Shown here: piece by piece, positions 15,379-23,635 of the stretch | How the letters are laid out: each line of letters starts with the position of its first letter | Position numbering within the stretch: the stretch's first letter is position 1 | NCBI GenBank assembly: GCA_900315675.1 | Contig: OMZY01000012.1 | Coordinates: 25,680 to 89,679 of the forward strand | Length of the DNA: 64,000 nt | Direction of reading: 5' to 3' | From: an uncultured Eubacteriales bacterium | GTDB lineage: Bacteria; Bacillota; Clostridia; Christensenellales; Aristaeellaceae | Program-made: the position numbers and the translations under genes | The notes under the pieces: generated by a model | The model's database searches: none | What the model saw: only the letters and a program-made list of their open reading frames with translations | Told to the model about the DNA's origin: nothing

Positions 15379-15417
15379 CGCATTGGAGCAGATCATTTCA
15401 TGATCTGCTCCAATGCG
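15379..15417. repeat. Perfect 18-bp hairpin covering the end of the TraX-like gene
   Basis: CGCATTGGAGCAGATCAT and its exact complement are separated by 3 nt (TTC). The right arm encodes the last residues of the minus-strand gene; the left arm is an inverted copy placed directly after its stop codon. Confidence 0.75.
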
Positions 15418-16148
15418 TATAACGCCGCCAGGTGGGCCGGATACAGGGCGTAGCCGACCCACCGGGGAAGTTTCAGGTCCTTTTTGAAGGGAATCAGAAT
15501 CAGCGGCAGGCCCAGCAGCGCGTAGGTTTCCATCCGCAGGAAAGCAGACAGAGGCTGGGACAGGACGCCCGGAAGGGCATTCAGGTCGATGGGCAGGCCG
15601 AACAGGCTTTTGGTGACGCTGTAGAAAGAACCCCAGAACAGAAAGTAGGAGACCATCACCGCGGCAATACCCGGGCGGCTTTCCTGAACCGCGTAGAGCA
15701 GAACAAACAGCAGAACGCCTTTCCAGCCGTAATCCGCGCCCGTATAAATCGCAATCATCATGGCCAGTACCGGAGCCCAGATCTGGCTCAGGTATTTCTT
15801 TTCCCGGATGCCCCACAGGGCGCACAGGCCCAGGAACAGCGTCAGGAAGATGTTGGGCTGCCGCCAGGTATGGTTCAGGGCAAGGTTATACAGCGGCTGG
15901 GAAACAAGGCCGGTGATCAGGATGCGAAGCAGGTATTTCGGTACGCTGCGGGTATAGTGAAAACCGACGATCATGCACCAGGCGTAAATCGGAAAGGCGA
16001 TCCGGCCGAGCATCCGCATTTCCGGAATGGAGGGAAAACACATCTTGCCCGCGTGATCGATAAACATGAACACCAGGGCGACGATTTTCAGCCAGCTGGT
16101 CGCGGTGTTGCCGGCAGGCTTGCGGGAACGTGATAAAGCAGTTTCCAT
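15393..16148 (-). CDS. TraX-family integral membrane protein
   Basis: 251 aa with about seven to eight hydrophobic helices. The N-terminal signature LKIVALVFMFIDHAGK ... MRMLGRIAFPIYAWCMIVGF and the C-terminal YALYPAHLAALY are those of the TraX family, named after the F-plasmid pilin acetylase and widespread on clostridial chromosomes without conjugation genes. The likely activity is membrane acyl transfer, but the chromosomal members have no proven substrate. AAGGAG lies 8 nt before the ATG. The last codons form one arm of an 18-bp hairpin. Confidence 0.85.
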   Translation of the reverse strand: METALSRSRKPAGNTATSWLKIVALVFMFIDHAGKMCFPSIPEMRMLGRIAFPIYAWCMIVGFHYTRSVPKYLLRILITGLVSQPLYNLALNHTWRQPNIFLTLFLGLCALWGIREKKYLSQIWAPVLAMMIAIYTGADYGWKGVLLFVLLYAVQESRPGIAAVMVSYFLFWGSFYSVTKSLFGLPIDLNALPGVLSQPLSAFLRMETYALLGLPLILIPFKKDLKLPRWVGYALYPAHLAALYALEQIMK

Positions 16149-16298
16149 GGGTGTGCTCCTTCCTGTACAGATCTGCGGCTTGGGACGGGTTGAAAGGATT
16201 ATAACACAGTTTTATGGTTTCATAACAGTGGCGCGGGGGACTTTCAACCGGATCAAAATAATGTGTATTTCTTTCCGGATAAATACCATATGTACCTC

Positions 16299-16327
16299 TT
16301 GCAAACCGTTGATTTCTTTGATATAAT
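16299..16327 (+). promoter_or_regulatory. Promoter of rpsF-ssb-rpsR operon
   Basis: TTGCAA, 17 nt, TATAAT; start near 16334. Confidence 0.75.
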
Positions 16328-16346
16328 CCGTATCTGGCACATCCTT

Positions 16347-16365
16347 GCGCTGCAGAAAGCAGCGC
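16347..16365 (+). promoter_or_regulatory. Leader hairpin upstream of rpsF
   Basis: GCGCTGC/GCAGCGC stem with loop AGAAA in the 5' leader, about 10 nt before the ribosome site. rpsF leaders in many bacteria bind S6:S18 for feedback; whether this hairpin does so cannot be decided from the sequence. Confidence 0.35.
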
Positions 16366-16390
16366 CAAAAGTCCGTGAGGAGGTGAAAGA

Positions 16391-16828
16391 ATGATGAACA
16401 GGTATGAAATGATCTACATCATCGACGCTGATCTGGAGGAAGCCGCCCGCAAAGAGCTGATTGAAAAGGTTTCCGCGCTGATCACCAATAACGGTGGTGA
16501 GATCGAGAAGGTCGATGAAACATGGGGCAAGCGCCGCCTGGCCTATGCGATCGACTACAAGACCGAAGGCTGGTACGTGCTGGTGAACTTCAAGGCACCG
16601 GTCGAACTGCCCCGCGAGCTCGAGCGTAACCTGCAGATCAACGAGAACGTTCTCCGTTATCTCGTGATCAAGCTGGTCGAGAAGCGTTCTTCGGTGAAGC
16701 CCCGTGCTGAAAGGCCGGCTCCCGTTGCCGCTCCTGTGGATGAAGCTCCCGCTGCTGAGGAAGCCGCTCCTGTTGCTGAGGCCGTTGCCGCAGCCGCAGA
16801 AGAAGCTCCCGCTGCTGACGCAGAGTAA
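16391..16828 (+). CDS. rpsF: 30S ribosomal protein S6 with Ala/Glu/Pro-rich tail
   Basis: S6 binds S18 and 16S rRNA in the central domain of the 30S subunit. Residues 1-100 are the normal S6 fold (MNRYEMIYIIDADLEE, WGKRRLAYAIDYKTEGWYVL, RNLQINENVLRYLVIK). Residues 101-145 form a low-complexity tail of repeated AAEEAAPVAE-like units, making the protein about 45 residues longer than the common 95-100 aa. A GAGGAGGTG ribosome site lies upstream of tandem ATGs at 16391 and 16394. First gene of the conserved rpsF-ssb-rpsR operon. Confidence 0.96.
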   Translation: MMNRYEMIYIIDADLEEAARKELIEKVSALITNNGGEIEKVDETWGKRRLAYAIDYKTEGWYVLVNFKAPVELPRELERNLQINENVLRYLVIKLVEKRSSVKPRAERPAPVAAPVDEAPAAEEAAPVAEAVAAAAEEAPAADAE

Positions 16829-16849
16829 GATCTGAGAGGAGAGGGAAAC

Positions 16850-17281
16850 ATGAATAAGCTGACAATCATCGGTAATCTGACCCGTGATCCTGAACTGCGC
16901 ACCACCACAACCGGTGTGAACGTTTGTGACTTTACCGTTGCGGTAAACCGCAGACAGCGCCGTGACGCCCAGGGCGGACAGCCTGAAGCGGATTTCTTCC
17001 GTGTGACTGCCTGGCGTGAACGCGGAGAACTCTGCGCCAAGTATCTGGCAAAGGGCCGCAAAGTGTGCGTCATCGGACCGGTCAGCGTCCGTACCTATAC
17101 AGGCAACGACGGTGCAACCCGTGCCAGCCTGGAGGTAACGGCTGATGAAGTGGAATTCCTTTCTTCCCGGAATGAAGGAGAAGCCGGCGGCTATGCTGCT
17201 TCCGCTGCTCCCGAAGCTCCCTCTGCTGATTCCCAGGCAGCCGGTTTCACTGCTGTTGAAACCGATGAACTGCCGTTCTAA
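16850..17281 (+). CDS. ssb: Single-stranded DNA-binding protein
   Basis: 143 aa OB-fold SSB. The start MNKLTIIGNLTRDPELR, the strand FTVAVNRR, the ADFFRVTAWRERGELCAKYL core and VCVIGPVSVRTY are canonical. A flexible Ala/Ser-rich linker leads to the acidic tip DELPF, the docking site for RecO, PriA and other repair proteins. Cytoplasmic homotetramer. Located between rpsF and rpsR as usual; GAGAGGAGAGGG precedes the ATG. Confidence 0.96.
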   Translation: MNKLTIIGNLTRDPELRTTTTGVNVCDFTVAVNRRQRRDAQGGQPEADFFRVTAWRERGELCAKYLAKGRKVCVIGPVSVRTYTGNDGATRASLEVTADEVEFLSSRNEGEAGGYAASAAPEAPSADSQAAGFTAVETDELPF

Positions 17282-17305
17282 CGCTCGAAAAGGAGGATAA
17301 AGCCA

Positions 17306-17563
17306 ATGTCTGAAGAACGTGGCGAAAGAAGACCGCGCCCCCGCGGAGGACGTCGTCCCCGCCGGAAGGTTTGCAGCTTCTGCGTTGACAAGATTGAATA
17401 CATCGACTACAAAGATATCAACCGCCTGCGCCGCTTCACCAATGAGCGCGGCAAGATTCTGCCCCGCCGGATGAGCGGCAACTGCGCCAAGCATCAGCGT
17501 CAGCTGAGCGAGGCCATCAAGCGCGCACGTGCCATCGCCTTGATGCCCTACACGGTGGAATAA
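17306..17563 (+). CDS. rpsR: 30S ribosomal protein S18
   Basis: 85 aa. A basic Arg/Pro N-terminus ([14 protein letters not shown]) precedes the S18 core with [30 protein letters not shown] and [13 protein letters not shown]. The Cys residues (CSFC plus later Cys) correspond to the zinc-type version. AAAGGAGGATAAAG precedes the ATG. Last gene of the operon, followed by a strong terminator. Confidence 0.96.
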   Translation: MSEERGERRPRPRGGRRPRRKVCSFCVDKIEYIDYKDINRLRRFTNERGKILPRRMSGNCAKHQRQLSEAIKRARAIALMPYTVE

Positions 17564-17572
17564 AATGTAGAG

Positions 17573-17604
17573 AAACAGCTCCGAGCAATCGGAGCTGTTT
17601 TTTC
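17573..17604 (+). terminator. Terminator of rpsF-ssb-rpsR operon
   Basis: 12-bp stem AAACAGCTCCGA/TCGGAGCTGTTT, loop GCAA, followed by TTTC. Confidence 0.9.
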
Positions 17605-17610
17605 TATACA

Positions 17611-17646
17611 ATCCATTATGAATGATGATTTGTGAATTATGAACTG
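17611..17646. repeat. Degenerate TTATGAATTGTGAATT-type repeat
   Basis: Sequence related to the arms of the inverted-repeat elements (TTATGAAT...TTTGTGAATTATGAA) but more diverged; no partner arm seen nearby. Confidence 0.4.
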
Positions 17647-17723
17647 AAATCCCTGAACTATACAGTTCGGGGATTTGATTTTTGATTTTGAACATGACGA
17701 TGTGATGTATTATTGACTTCATC

Positions 17724-18338
17724 TCATCTGTTTGTTGGTTTCCATGCTTTCACTTCAACTTCGGGCGTTACCATTAGGTATTGCCTTACCTGTGCCAGTT
17801 TCTTTTTGCTAATACCATATTCTCTGTTGATCTGTCCATGCTGTTTTTCATCCATGACCCGTGCACATAGGACGTAAGATAAATGGGCATCTGCATGTTT
17901 CCTGGGTAGCAGGGAAGCAGCTAGTTCTTCAATCATATGATCCCGACTGAAGTTTCCGTTGCCTGTTCGGATTTCTGTTGTTTCTCTGCGAATGCGTTTA
18001 ATCTCCGAAACAACAATGGCTAATGCAAATCCGCCGAAAAGTGCGCACATCACCCAGCGGACAATATCGTTTTGTCCCAGAAAATGGACACCGACTGCCA
18101 GTATAGCCAGCAGGACCGGATATTTCAGCGCCTTCACGATCTGATGTTTAGGTTCGCCGCGCATTGCAATCCATGCATCGATACAGGATGAACACAGGCT
18201 GATACTCAGCACTTCTCCCATCGCCTGATACTTCTGAGGTTTTCTTCCACTATGCACCGTCATGGTGCGAAAAGTAACAATTGGATAATCAGTGGCTCCT
18301 GCGTTTCCGCATTTCTTACAGATGCATTGCTCGGGCAT
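17724..18338 (-). CDS. Hypothetical membrane protein with zinc-finger-like N-terminus
   Basis: 204 aa. The N-terminus has a CICKKC pair and a second CSSC pair (ISLCSSCIDAW) that could bind zinc. Two hydrophobic helices follow (about 78-95 and 100-118), then a cytoplasmic C-terminal half containing SRDHMIEELAASLLP and GQINREYGISKKKLAQVRQYL, which looks like a helical DNA- or protein-binding unit. Start ATG 18338 follows GGAGG. Base composition is noticeably lower in GC than the neighbours, hinting at acquisition. No known family recognised. Confidence 0.6.
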   Translation of the reverse strand: MPEQCICKKCGNAGATDYPIVTFRTMTVHSGRKPQKYQAMGEVLSISLCSSCIDAWIAMRGEPKHQIVKALKYPVLLAILAVGVHFLGQNDIVRWVMCALFGGFALAIVVSEIKRIRRETTEIRTGNGNFSRDHMIEELAASLLPRKHADAHLSYVLCARVMDEKQHGQINREYGISKKKLAQVRQYLMVTPEVEVKAWKPTNR

Positions 18339-18375
18339 ATGATTTCCTCCGGGATGTTGATATTTCGAATTGTTC

Positions 18376-18413
18376 TTAAAAAGGGTGCCAGCCGGAAAAC
18401 CAGGCTGGCACCC
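18376..18413 (-). terminator. Terminator of malic enzyme-transporter operon
   Basis: On the minus strand an 11-bp stem GGGTGCCAGCC/GGCTGGCACCC followed by TTTTTAAG, 23 nt after the transporter stop. Confidence 0.8.
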
Positions 18414-18435
18414 GGAAAACGAGATGAAATGTCCG

Positions 18436-19857
18436 TCAGACATGAATCAATGAAAGCAGAACAGAGGAGATCAACAGGATGATTGCGCCGCCGATACGAC
18501 TGGAGATCTGGGCGAAAGGCATCAGTTCCATGCGATCCGCAGCAGACAAGCACGCCACATCGCCTGTGCCGCCCATGTTGGCCATGCACAGGCCTGCGGT
18601 GATTGCCGATTCTACCGGGTAGAAACCCACTAGTTTTCCGATTAGACCGGAACCTATAACCGCGCCGAGAACTGTCACCAGGCACAGTATCACATATGTG
18701 ACCGTAAACTGAGAAATAACATCCTGTAGTGGCACATAGCAGGCACCAATACCGATCAGTAACATGGGCGTCAGGTTCTTAGAAATAAACTGGAACCACT
18801 GGTAACAGCCGATTTCACAATCTTCATCCAACCATCCGAACACTTTGCACAAAGCTACTGAAATGATCATCCATGCATAGGCGTGGATCTTGGGCAGAAA
18901 TTGACCGTCCGGCAGAACCATGTTGAAGAACTTGTTGATGATAATGCCCAAGCAGAAGAACGCTCCGCTGACAAACAGTCCGATGCCCATCCGTCGCAGA
19001 TCGATCTTATCGCGTTTGACCATTTCTTCCTCGCTGAGGTCATACTCATGCGGATCATTGGACTTGTTCACCAGCAAGGCACCCTGGCCGTTCCATCCTT
19101 TACCCTTGACAACTTTGGGCAGTAGTCCGGCCATTACAATTGCAAACAGATTGCCGATTGCCACTGCGGGAACCATTCTGGCCAATGCTTCGGCTGCAGA
19201 AAGCGATGACCCTGAATCGAAGATCTTGGAGAGTGGCACAGCACCTGCACCCATTCCGCCGCCCATGATCGGCAGGCCGATAAAGACCAGCGCTTCTTTG
19301 GAGCCGTATCCGATGATCAGACCTGTCAGAGCAACCAGTCCGAATGCTACGGCAACACCGCCCAGGATTGCTGGTAGATAACGAGCAGATGCTTTCATAA
19401 GCAGTTTTTTGTTCATACCCAGGATAGAACCGCAGATCAATGCGGCAATATACCAGTCCAGGAAGCCGCCGGTGGAAGCGAAGAATGTATACATGCTTCC
19501 GCTGATTGCAGTTGCTTTACCTTCATTGGGCGTTGCAAGCACCAGGGATGTCGGGAACAGCTTAAAATATACCATGGCGCTGGCAGCAAAAATACACACG
19601 ATGGCGCCGCCACCCAGATAACTCTTGACAATCGGTGTCCGGTTACCGATCTCATTGAAGATGGCACCGAGCAGAATCATCAGCGAAAAGCAGCCAAGCA
19701 TAGCGCCGGGCAGGTTGGTTTTGGCACCAACGTCTTCACCTGTGATGTTGATCGGCACATACAGGGTAATCAGCACAATGGCGGCAAATATGGCAAAATA
19801 ATACCATTTCATGCCAAACAACTGGAATGTTTTTTTCTCCTTGGGTACGGTAGTCAC
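18436..19857 (-). CDS. 2-hydroxycarboxylate transporter (citrate/malate family)
   Basis: 473 aa, about 11 membrane segments, member of the 2-HCT family (CitS, CimH, MaeN) that moves citrate, malate or lactate with Na+ or H+. Two inverted halves each carry the re-entrant loop motif: GLPIMGGGMGAGAVPLS in the first and AITAGLCMANMGGTGDVACL in the second, the latter followed by the conserved MPFAQISSRIGGA. The second of two GTG codons (19857) is 6 nt from AAGGAGGA and is chosen. It lies 44 nt downstream of a malic enzyme gene in the same direction, so L-malate is the most likely substrate. Confidence 0.9.
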   Translation of the reverse strand: MTTVPKEKKTFQLFGMKWYYFAIFAAIVLITLYVPINITGEDVGAKTNLPGAMLGCFSLMILLGAIFNEIGNRTPIVKSYLGGGAIVCIFAASAMVYFKLFPTSLVLATPNEGKATAISGSMYTFFASTGGFLDWYIAALICGSILGMNKKLLMKASARYLPAILGGVAVAFGLVALTGLIIGYGSKEALVFIGLPIMGGGMGAGAVPLSKIFDSGSSLSAAEALARMVPAVAIGNLFAIVMAGLLPKVVKGKGWNGQGALLVNKSNDPHEYDLSEEEMVKRDKIDLRRMGIGLFVSGAFFCLGIIINKFFNMVLPDGQFLPKIHAYAWMIISVALCKVFGWLDEDCEIGCYQWFQFISKNLTPMLLIGIGACYVPLQDVISQFTVTYVILCLVTVLGAVIGSGLIGKLVGFYPVESAITAGLCMANMGGTGDVACLSAADRMELMPFAQISSRIGGAIILLISSVLLSLIHV

Positions 19858-19901
19858 AGACACTCCTCCTTATAATAGATTGGGAAACCGGAACCGGGGG
19901 G

Positions 19902-21071
19902 TTAGATCCGGGCGACGCCGCTGTCGCGTGCCGCCTTCGCAACCGCCGCTGCCACGGCGGGTCCGATCCGTTTATCAAAGGCCAGGGGAAGAATATAGTC
20001 GGACTTCAGTTCTTCGTCGGAAACCAGGCCGGCAAGCGCGAGGGAAGCGGCCATTTTCATTTCTTCATTGATGTCTGTGGCCCGGACATCCAGCGCGCCG
20101 CGGAACAGGCCGGGGAAGCACATGACGTTGTTGATCTGGTTCGGATGGTCGCTCCGTCCGGTACCGACCACGGCCGCACCGGCAGCCAGCGCTTCGTCCG
20201 GCTCGATTTCCGGCGTGGGGTTGGCCATCGGGAAAATGATGGGGCCTTCCGCCATGGAGCGGACCATGTCCTGGCTGACAATATGCGGCGCGCTGACGCC
20301 GATGAATACATCCGCACCCTTCATCGCGTCCGCCAGTTTTCCGGAGAACTTTTCAGGATTGGTGATCTTTGCCATCGCTTCCTGGGCGGGGTTCATCTGT
20401 TCCCCTTCGCACAGGATGCCGAAGCGGTCCACCATCTTCATGTGCTTCACACCCAGGTTCAGCAGGTGTTTGCCGATGGCGATGCCGGCGCTTCCGGCGC
20501 CGTTGATGACGACCTTTGCCTCACCGATGTCCTTTTTGACCACCTTCAGGGCGTTGATCAGCGCGGCGCCGACCACCACGGCGGTACCGTGCTGGTCATC
20601 ATGGAAAACGGGAATATCGCACAGCTCTTTCAGCCGGCGCTCAATCTCGAAGCAGCGCGGAGCAGCAATATCCTCCAGGTTGATGCCGCCGAAGCTGCCG
20701 GAAATCAGGTAGATGGTCCTGACGATTTCATCCACATCCTTGCTGCGGATGCAGATCGGGAAAGCGTCCACATCGCCGAAGGCTTTGAACAGGGCGCATT
20801 TTCCTTCCATAACCGGCATGCCGGCTTCCGGACCGATGTCACCCAGACCGAGGACCGCGGTGCCGTCCGTAATGACAGCCACCAGGTTGTGCCTGCGCGT
20901 CAGCGTGAAGGATTTGTCATAATCCTTCTGGATTTCCAGACAGGGCTGGGCAACACCGGGCGTATAGGCGACGGACAGATCATCTTTGTTTTTTACGGGG
21001 ACACGGGAAACAACTTCAATTTTACCCTGCCATTCACCATGCAGGCGCAGGGACTCCTCAGCGTAATTCAA
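19902..21071 (-). CDS. NAD(P)-dependent malic enzyme
   Basis: 389 aa, the short bacterial form that oxidatively decarboxylates malate to pyruvate. Features include [20 protein letters not shown], the catalytic region [41 protein letters not shown] with the metal ligands, and the dinucleotide fold [18 protein letters not shown]. The residue after the second beta strand of the Rossmann fold (VDRFG) carries Asp, which favours NAD. Transcribed with the 2-HCT transporter; together they would import and use malate. The AGGAGGGC ribosome site precedes the ATG. Confidence 0.93.
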   Translation of the reverse strand: MNYAEESLRLHGEWQGKIEVVSRVPVKNKDDLSVAYTPGVAQPCLEIQKDYDKSFTLTRRHNLVAVITDGTAVLGLGDIGPEAGMPVMEGKCALFKAFGDVDAFPICIRSKDVDEIVRTIYLISGSFGGINLEDIAAPRCFEIERRLKELCDIPVFHDDQHGTAVVVGAALINALKVVKKDIGEAKVVINGAGSAGIAIGKHLLNLGVKHMKMVDRFGILCEGEQMNPAQEAMAKITNPEKFSGKLADAMKGADVFIGVSAPHIVSQDMVRSMAEGPIIFPMANPTPEIEPDEALAAGAAVVGTGRSDHPNQINNVMCFPGLFRGALDVRATDINEEMKMAASLALAGLVSDEELKSDYILPLAFDKRIGPAVAAAVAKAARDSGVARI

Positions 21072-21109
21072 AGGGATGCCCTCCTTATGATTGTTTTTTG
21101 GATGTATTC

Positions 21110-21138
21110 ATTATAATGGAAAAATCGGAAAATAACAA
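21110..21138 (-). promoter_or_regulatory. Promoter of malic enzyme operon
   Basis: Minus strand: TTGTTA, 17 nt, TATAAT; back to back with the promoter of the AEC-type carrier, 28 nt between the two -35 boxes. Confidence 0.65.
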
Positions 21139-21166
21139 GGCCAAATATGGCAAACTTTGGATGCGC

Positions 21167-21195
21167 TTGAATGGGGATAAGGCGGATAGTATAAT
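21167..21195 (+). promoter_or_regulatory. Promoter of AEC-type transporter gene
   Basis: TTGAAT, 17 nt, TATAAT. Confidence 0.7.
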
Positions 21196-21231
21196 AATCA
21201 TATCGAAAGGATCATGTCGGGAGGAGTAAGG

Positions 21232-22179
21232 ATGCTGGAGAGTTTCCTGGTTGCATTCAACGCGGTGGCGCCGTTCCTGATTCTTCTGGGGATCGGTTTT
21301 GCGGCTGTCCGGCTGAAATGGACGGACCGGCCTTTTATGGACCGACTGAACGCCCTGAACTATAAGCTCTTTTTTCCTTTCCTGATGTTCAACAATGTCT
21401 ACAGCGCGAAACCGGAGAACATGCCTTCCGTGAAGCTGATGCTTACAGGAGCCCTTTCGGTTTCCCTGCTGGTGGTGCTTCTGGTCCTGATCGTGCCGAA
21501 GATCGTGAAGGAGAATCCCCGCCGCGGCGTGGTGATCCAGGGGATCTTCCGCAGCAATTTCATTATTTACGGGATTCCGCTGACCACTTATGTATTCGGA
21601 ACGGAAAAATCCTCCATCTGCGGCATGATGATCATGATCATGGTTTCCCTGTTCAATATTGCCGCGGTGATCGTGCTGGAGCTGTTCCGGGACGGCGGAA
21701 AAATCCGGCTCGGCGCGCTGGTGCTGGGGATTGTGAAAAACCCGCTGCTCCAGGGCTGCGTTGTCGGCCTGCTTTTTTACCTGCTGCAGATCAGGCTTCC
21801 GTCTTTCATTGCCACGCCTGTCTCCTCCCTGGCGGGGGCGGCGACGACGATTGCACTGGTGGTGCTGGGCGCGAACCTGAAGTTTGACGAATTAAAAAAG
21901 AACAGCCGGACAATCAGCGTGGTGCTGGTCATCCGGCTGATCCTGCTGCCGGTTGTGATGATGACGTTTGCATACTTTATCGGCCTGCGGGGGGTGGAGC
22001 TGTTCCTGATCCTGATGATCTTCGGAACGCCTGTGGCCACCTCATCCTATCCCATGGCCCAGAATATGGGCGGGGATGGACAGCTTGCGGGCCAGCTGGT
22101 CTTTGTCAGCACAGTGGCGTCCCTCGCGACGATTTTTGCCTTTATTTTCACCCTGTCCCGGCTGGGACTGCTGTACTGA
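21232..22179 (+). CDS. AEC-family transporter (auxin efflux carrier/malate permease type)
   Basis: 315 aa with about ten membrane helices. The family signature halves are visible: LNALNYKLFFPFLMFNNVY in the first and LVVLGANLKFDELKKNSRT plus FGTPVATSSYPMAQNMGGD in the second. Characterised bacterial members include malate permeases such as MleP, which fits the divergent malic enzyme/2-HCT operon, but export of other organic anions is possible. ATG 21232 is preferred over ATG 21214 because GGGAGGAG lies 6 nt upstream of it. Confidence 0.85.
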   Translation: MLESFLVAFNAVAPFLILLGIGFAAVRLKWTDRPFMDRLNALNYKLFFPFLMFNNVYSAKPENMPSVKLMLTGALSVSLLVVLLVLIVPKIVKENPRRGVVIQGIFRSNFIIYGIPLTTYVFGTEKSSICGMMIMIMVSLFNIAAVIVLELFRDGGKIRLGALVLGIVKNPLLQGCVVGLLFYLLQIRLPSFIATPVSSLAGAATTIALVVLGANLKFDELKKNSRTISVVLVIRLILLPVVMMTFAYFIGLRGVELFLILMIFGTPVATSSYPMAQNMGGDGQLAGQLVFVSTVASLATIFAFIFTLSRLGLLY

Positions 22180-22191
22180 ATTCGGAGCTGC

Positions 22192-22641
22192 TTACGGAAG
22201 ACTGCCGGTGAGCATTCCTTCAGGCAGGGTGATGGTATTGACGGTTGCGCCGATGGAGGCGTTCCGCAGTGAAAGGCTCAGCTGCTCCTGCAGCAGGGCG
22301 TTATGATTTTCCAGGGTGGTGATGCCCGCAGAGAGCTGGCCGATTCTCTGCCCGCCGGCATTGAGCGCGGCCAGGTCTGAGAACAGCACGCTGAAGAAGA
22401 GCACAAGCACCAGCGTCAGCGTGATCAGCAGCACATCCCGCCGGATCCCGCGGGAGGAAAAGACGGGCAGCGTACGGGCGGTTTCCGTAACGACGCTGTT
22501 GTATTTTCTGGATTCGTAGTCCAGCCCTTTTGTCCAGTCCTGAACCTGCAGGGAAGCATAGGGATTCTCCGCCGGCTGGCGGCCGGGGACGGGAAACAGG
22601 CCTTCCTGCTGCGGAAGGGCATATCCCTGTATGGTGTTCAT
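22192..22641 (-). CDS. Hypothetical single-pass membrane protein with coiled coil
   Basis: 149 aa. A proline-rich cytoplasmic N-terminus (about 1-68) is followed by one membrane helix (VLLITLTLVLVLFFSVLF) and an extracytoplasmic heptad-like stretch (QRIGQLSAGITTLENHNALLQEQLS). This layout recalls small divisome proteins of the FtsL/DivIC type, but no family match is claimed. Start ATG 22641 lacks a good ribosome site; an in-frame TTG at 22656 with GGGGAAG upstream is an alternative. It converges with the AEC transporter gene with 12 nt between stops and no clear terminator. Confidence 0.55.
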   Translation of the reverse strand: MNTIQGYALPQQEGLFPVPGRQPAENPYASLQVQDWTKGLDYESRKYNSVVTETARTLPVFSSRGIRRDVLLITLTLVLVLFFSVLFSDLAALNAGGQRIGQLSAGITTLENHNALLQEQLSLSLRNASIGATVNTITLPEGMLTGSLP

Positions 22642-22795
22642 ACGACGAACTGCCAAAGCTGCTTCCCCATTTCATTTGTGGTTTTCTGGGCGCTATTATA
22701 CCATATATTGTAGATAATGATATTACTTTTCTGTTAATAATCCATACAAATTCGTTACCGGTAAAAGCCTTGCAAGGAATCCGACTGTTTTTCAG

Positions 22796-23635
22796 TTACA
22801 GCCCTGCCTGCAGCCAGCTGCCGTCCACGGCGTTGATATAGCTGTTGCCGACGCGCCAGGCCAGGGTGGCAGAGGCTTCTTTTCCGTCCAGATGCATAAA
22901 CCAGCATTTTTCCGGAGACTGACCGGTCCTGCCCGCCTGGGTGAAGATGGAGACGATTTCCTCTTCGGAAAGCAGGCTGTCGGTATAGGAAACGGGCTCA
23001 AAGGTACACCAGCTCCCCCCCATAAACATGAGACCGTGTTCATCGGAAAAGACCACTTCCATCACGCATTTCTCCATATGCGCGTTCAGGCCTGAACCGA
23101 CTTCCAGGGATTCCTCCGACCAGCGGACCGGAAGCCCCTCCAGGGTTTCCTCAAAGACAGCTTTTCGGCTTTTCAGGCCTCCCGCGTACCGGCCGAGCGT
23201 GCAGAAGTATAACGGCTTTGCCTGCCAGCTTTCCCCGTTCATGCCCAGCAGATCAAGGGCTTCAGCGGCGGCACTGACGGTTTCTTCTGCCCGGGGTGCG
23301 CTGAATCCGCTCTCTTCCGGAATGACGTTGTACATATCCTGGTAATAATACGGTCCGTCCGGTTCATCATAGACCCAGACGATCCAGGGCATGCTCTGGA
23401 TGCCGGCAATTTCCGCGAAAAACGGTTCGTAGTTTTCGAGAACCGGGCGGTTTTTATCGGGCCTGGAAAGGTTCAGGGCTTTCAGGTTTTCCGGATGATG
23501 CTCCCAGCTGCAGACCTTCCATACGCTGACCTGTTTCCCGCCGGCCGGGGCCGCGCTTTCCGCAGGGGCGCAGCAGCAAACGGATAAGGACAGTAAAAGG
23601 CACAGCAGCAGGCTGATGATTCTTTTTTTATTCAT
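22796..23635 (-). CDS. Secreted lipoprotein of unknown function
   Basis: 279 aa. The N-terminus MNKKRIISLLLCLLLSLSVCCC then APAES is a lipobox-like signal (candidate lipid Cys about 20-22). The mature part contains WIVWVYDEP and VGNSYINAVDGSWLQ, reminiscent of YycH/YpeB-type exported proteins, but no domain is recognised. It starts 8 nt inside the end of the preceding secreted-protein gene, with GGAGGAGG upstream, and is the last gene of a four-gene minus-strand run downstream of the two-component system. Confidence 0.6.
   Translation of the reverse strand: MNKKRIISLLLCLLLSLSVCCCAPAESAAPAGGKQVSVWKVCSWEHHPENLKALNLSRPDKNRPVLENYEPFFAEIAGIQSMPWIVWVYDEPDGPYYYQDMYNVIPEESGFSAPRAEETVSAAAEALDLLGMNGESWQAKPLYFCTLGRYAGGLKSRKAVFEETLEGLPVRWSEESLEVGSGLNAHMEKCVMEVVFSDEHGLMFMGGSWCTFEPVSYTDSLLSEEEIVSIFTQAGRTGQSPEKCWFMHLDGKEASATLAWRVGNSYINAVDGSWLQAGL

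Noticed and set aside
20145-21116. Long plus-strand open frame opposite malic enzyme
   Set aside because: Antisense shadow; malic enzyme on the other strand is unambiguous.
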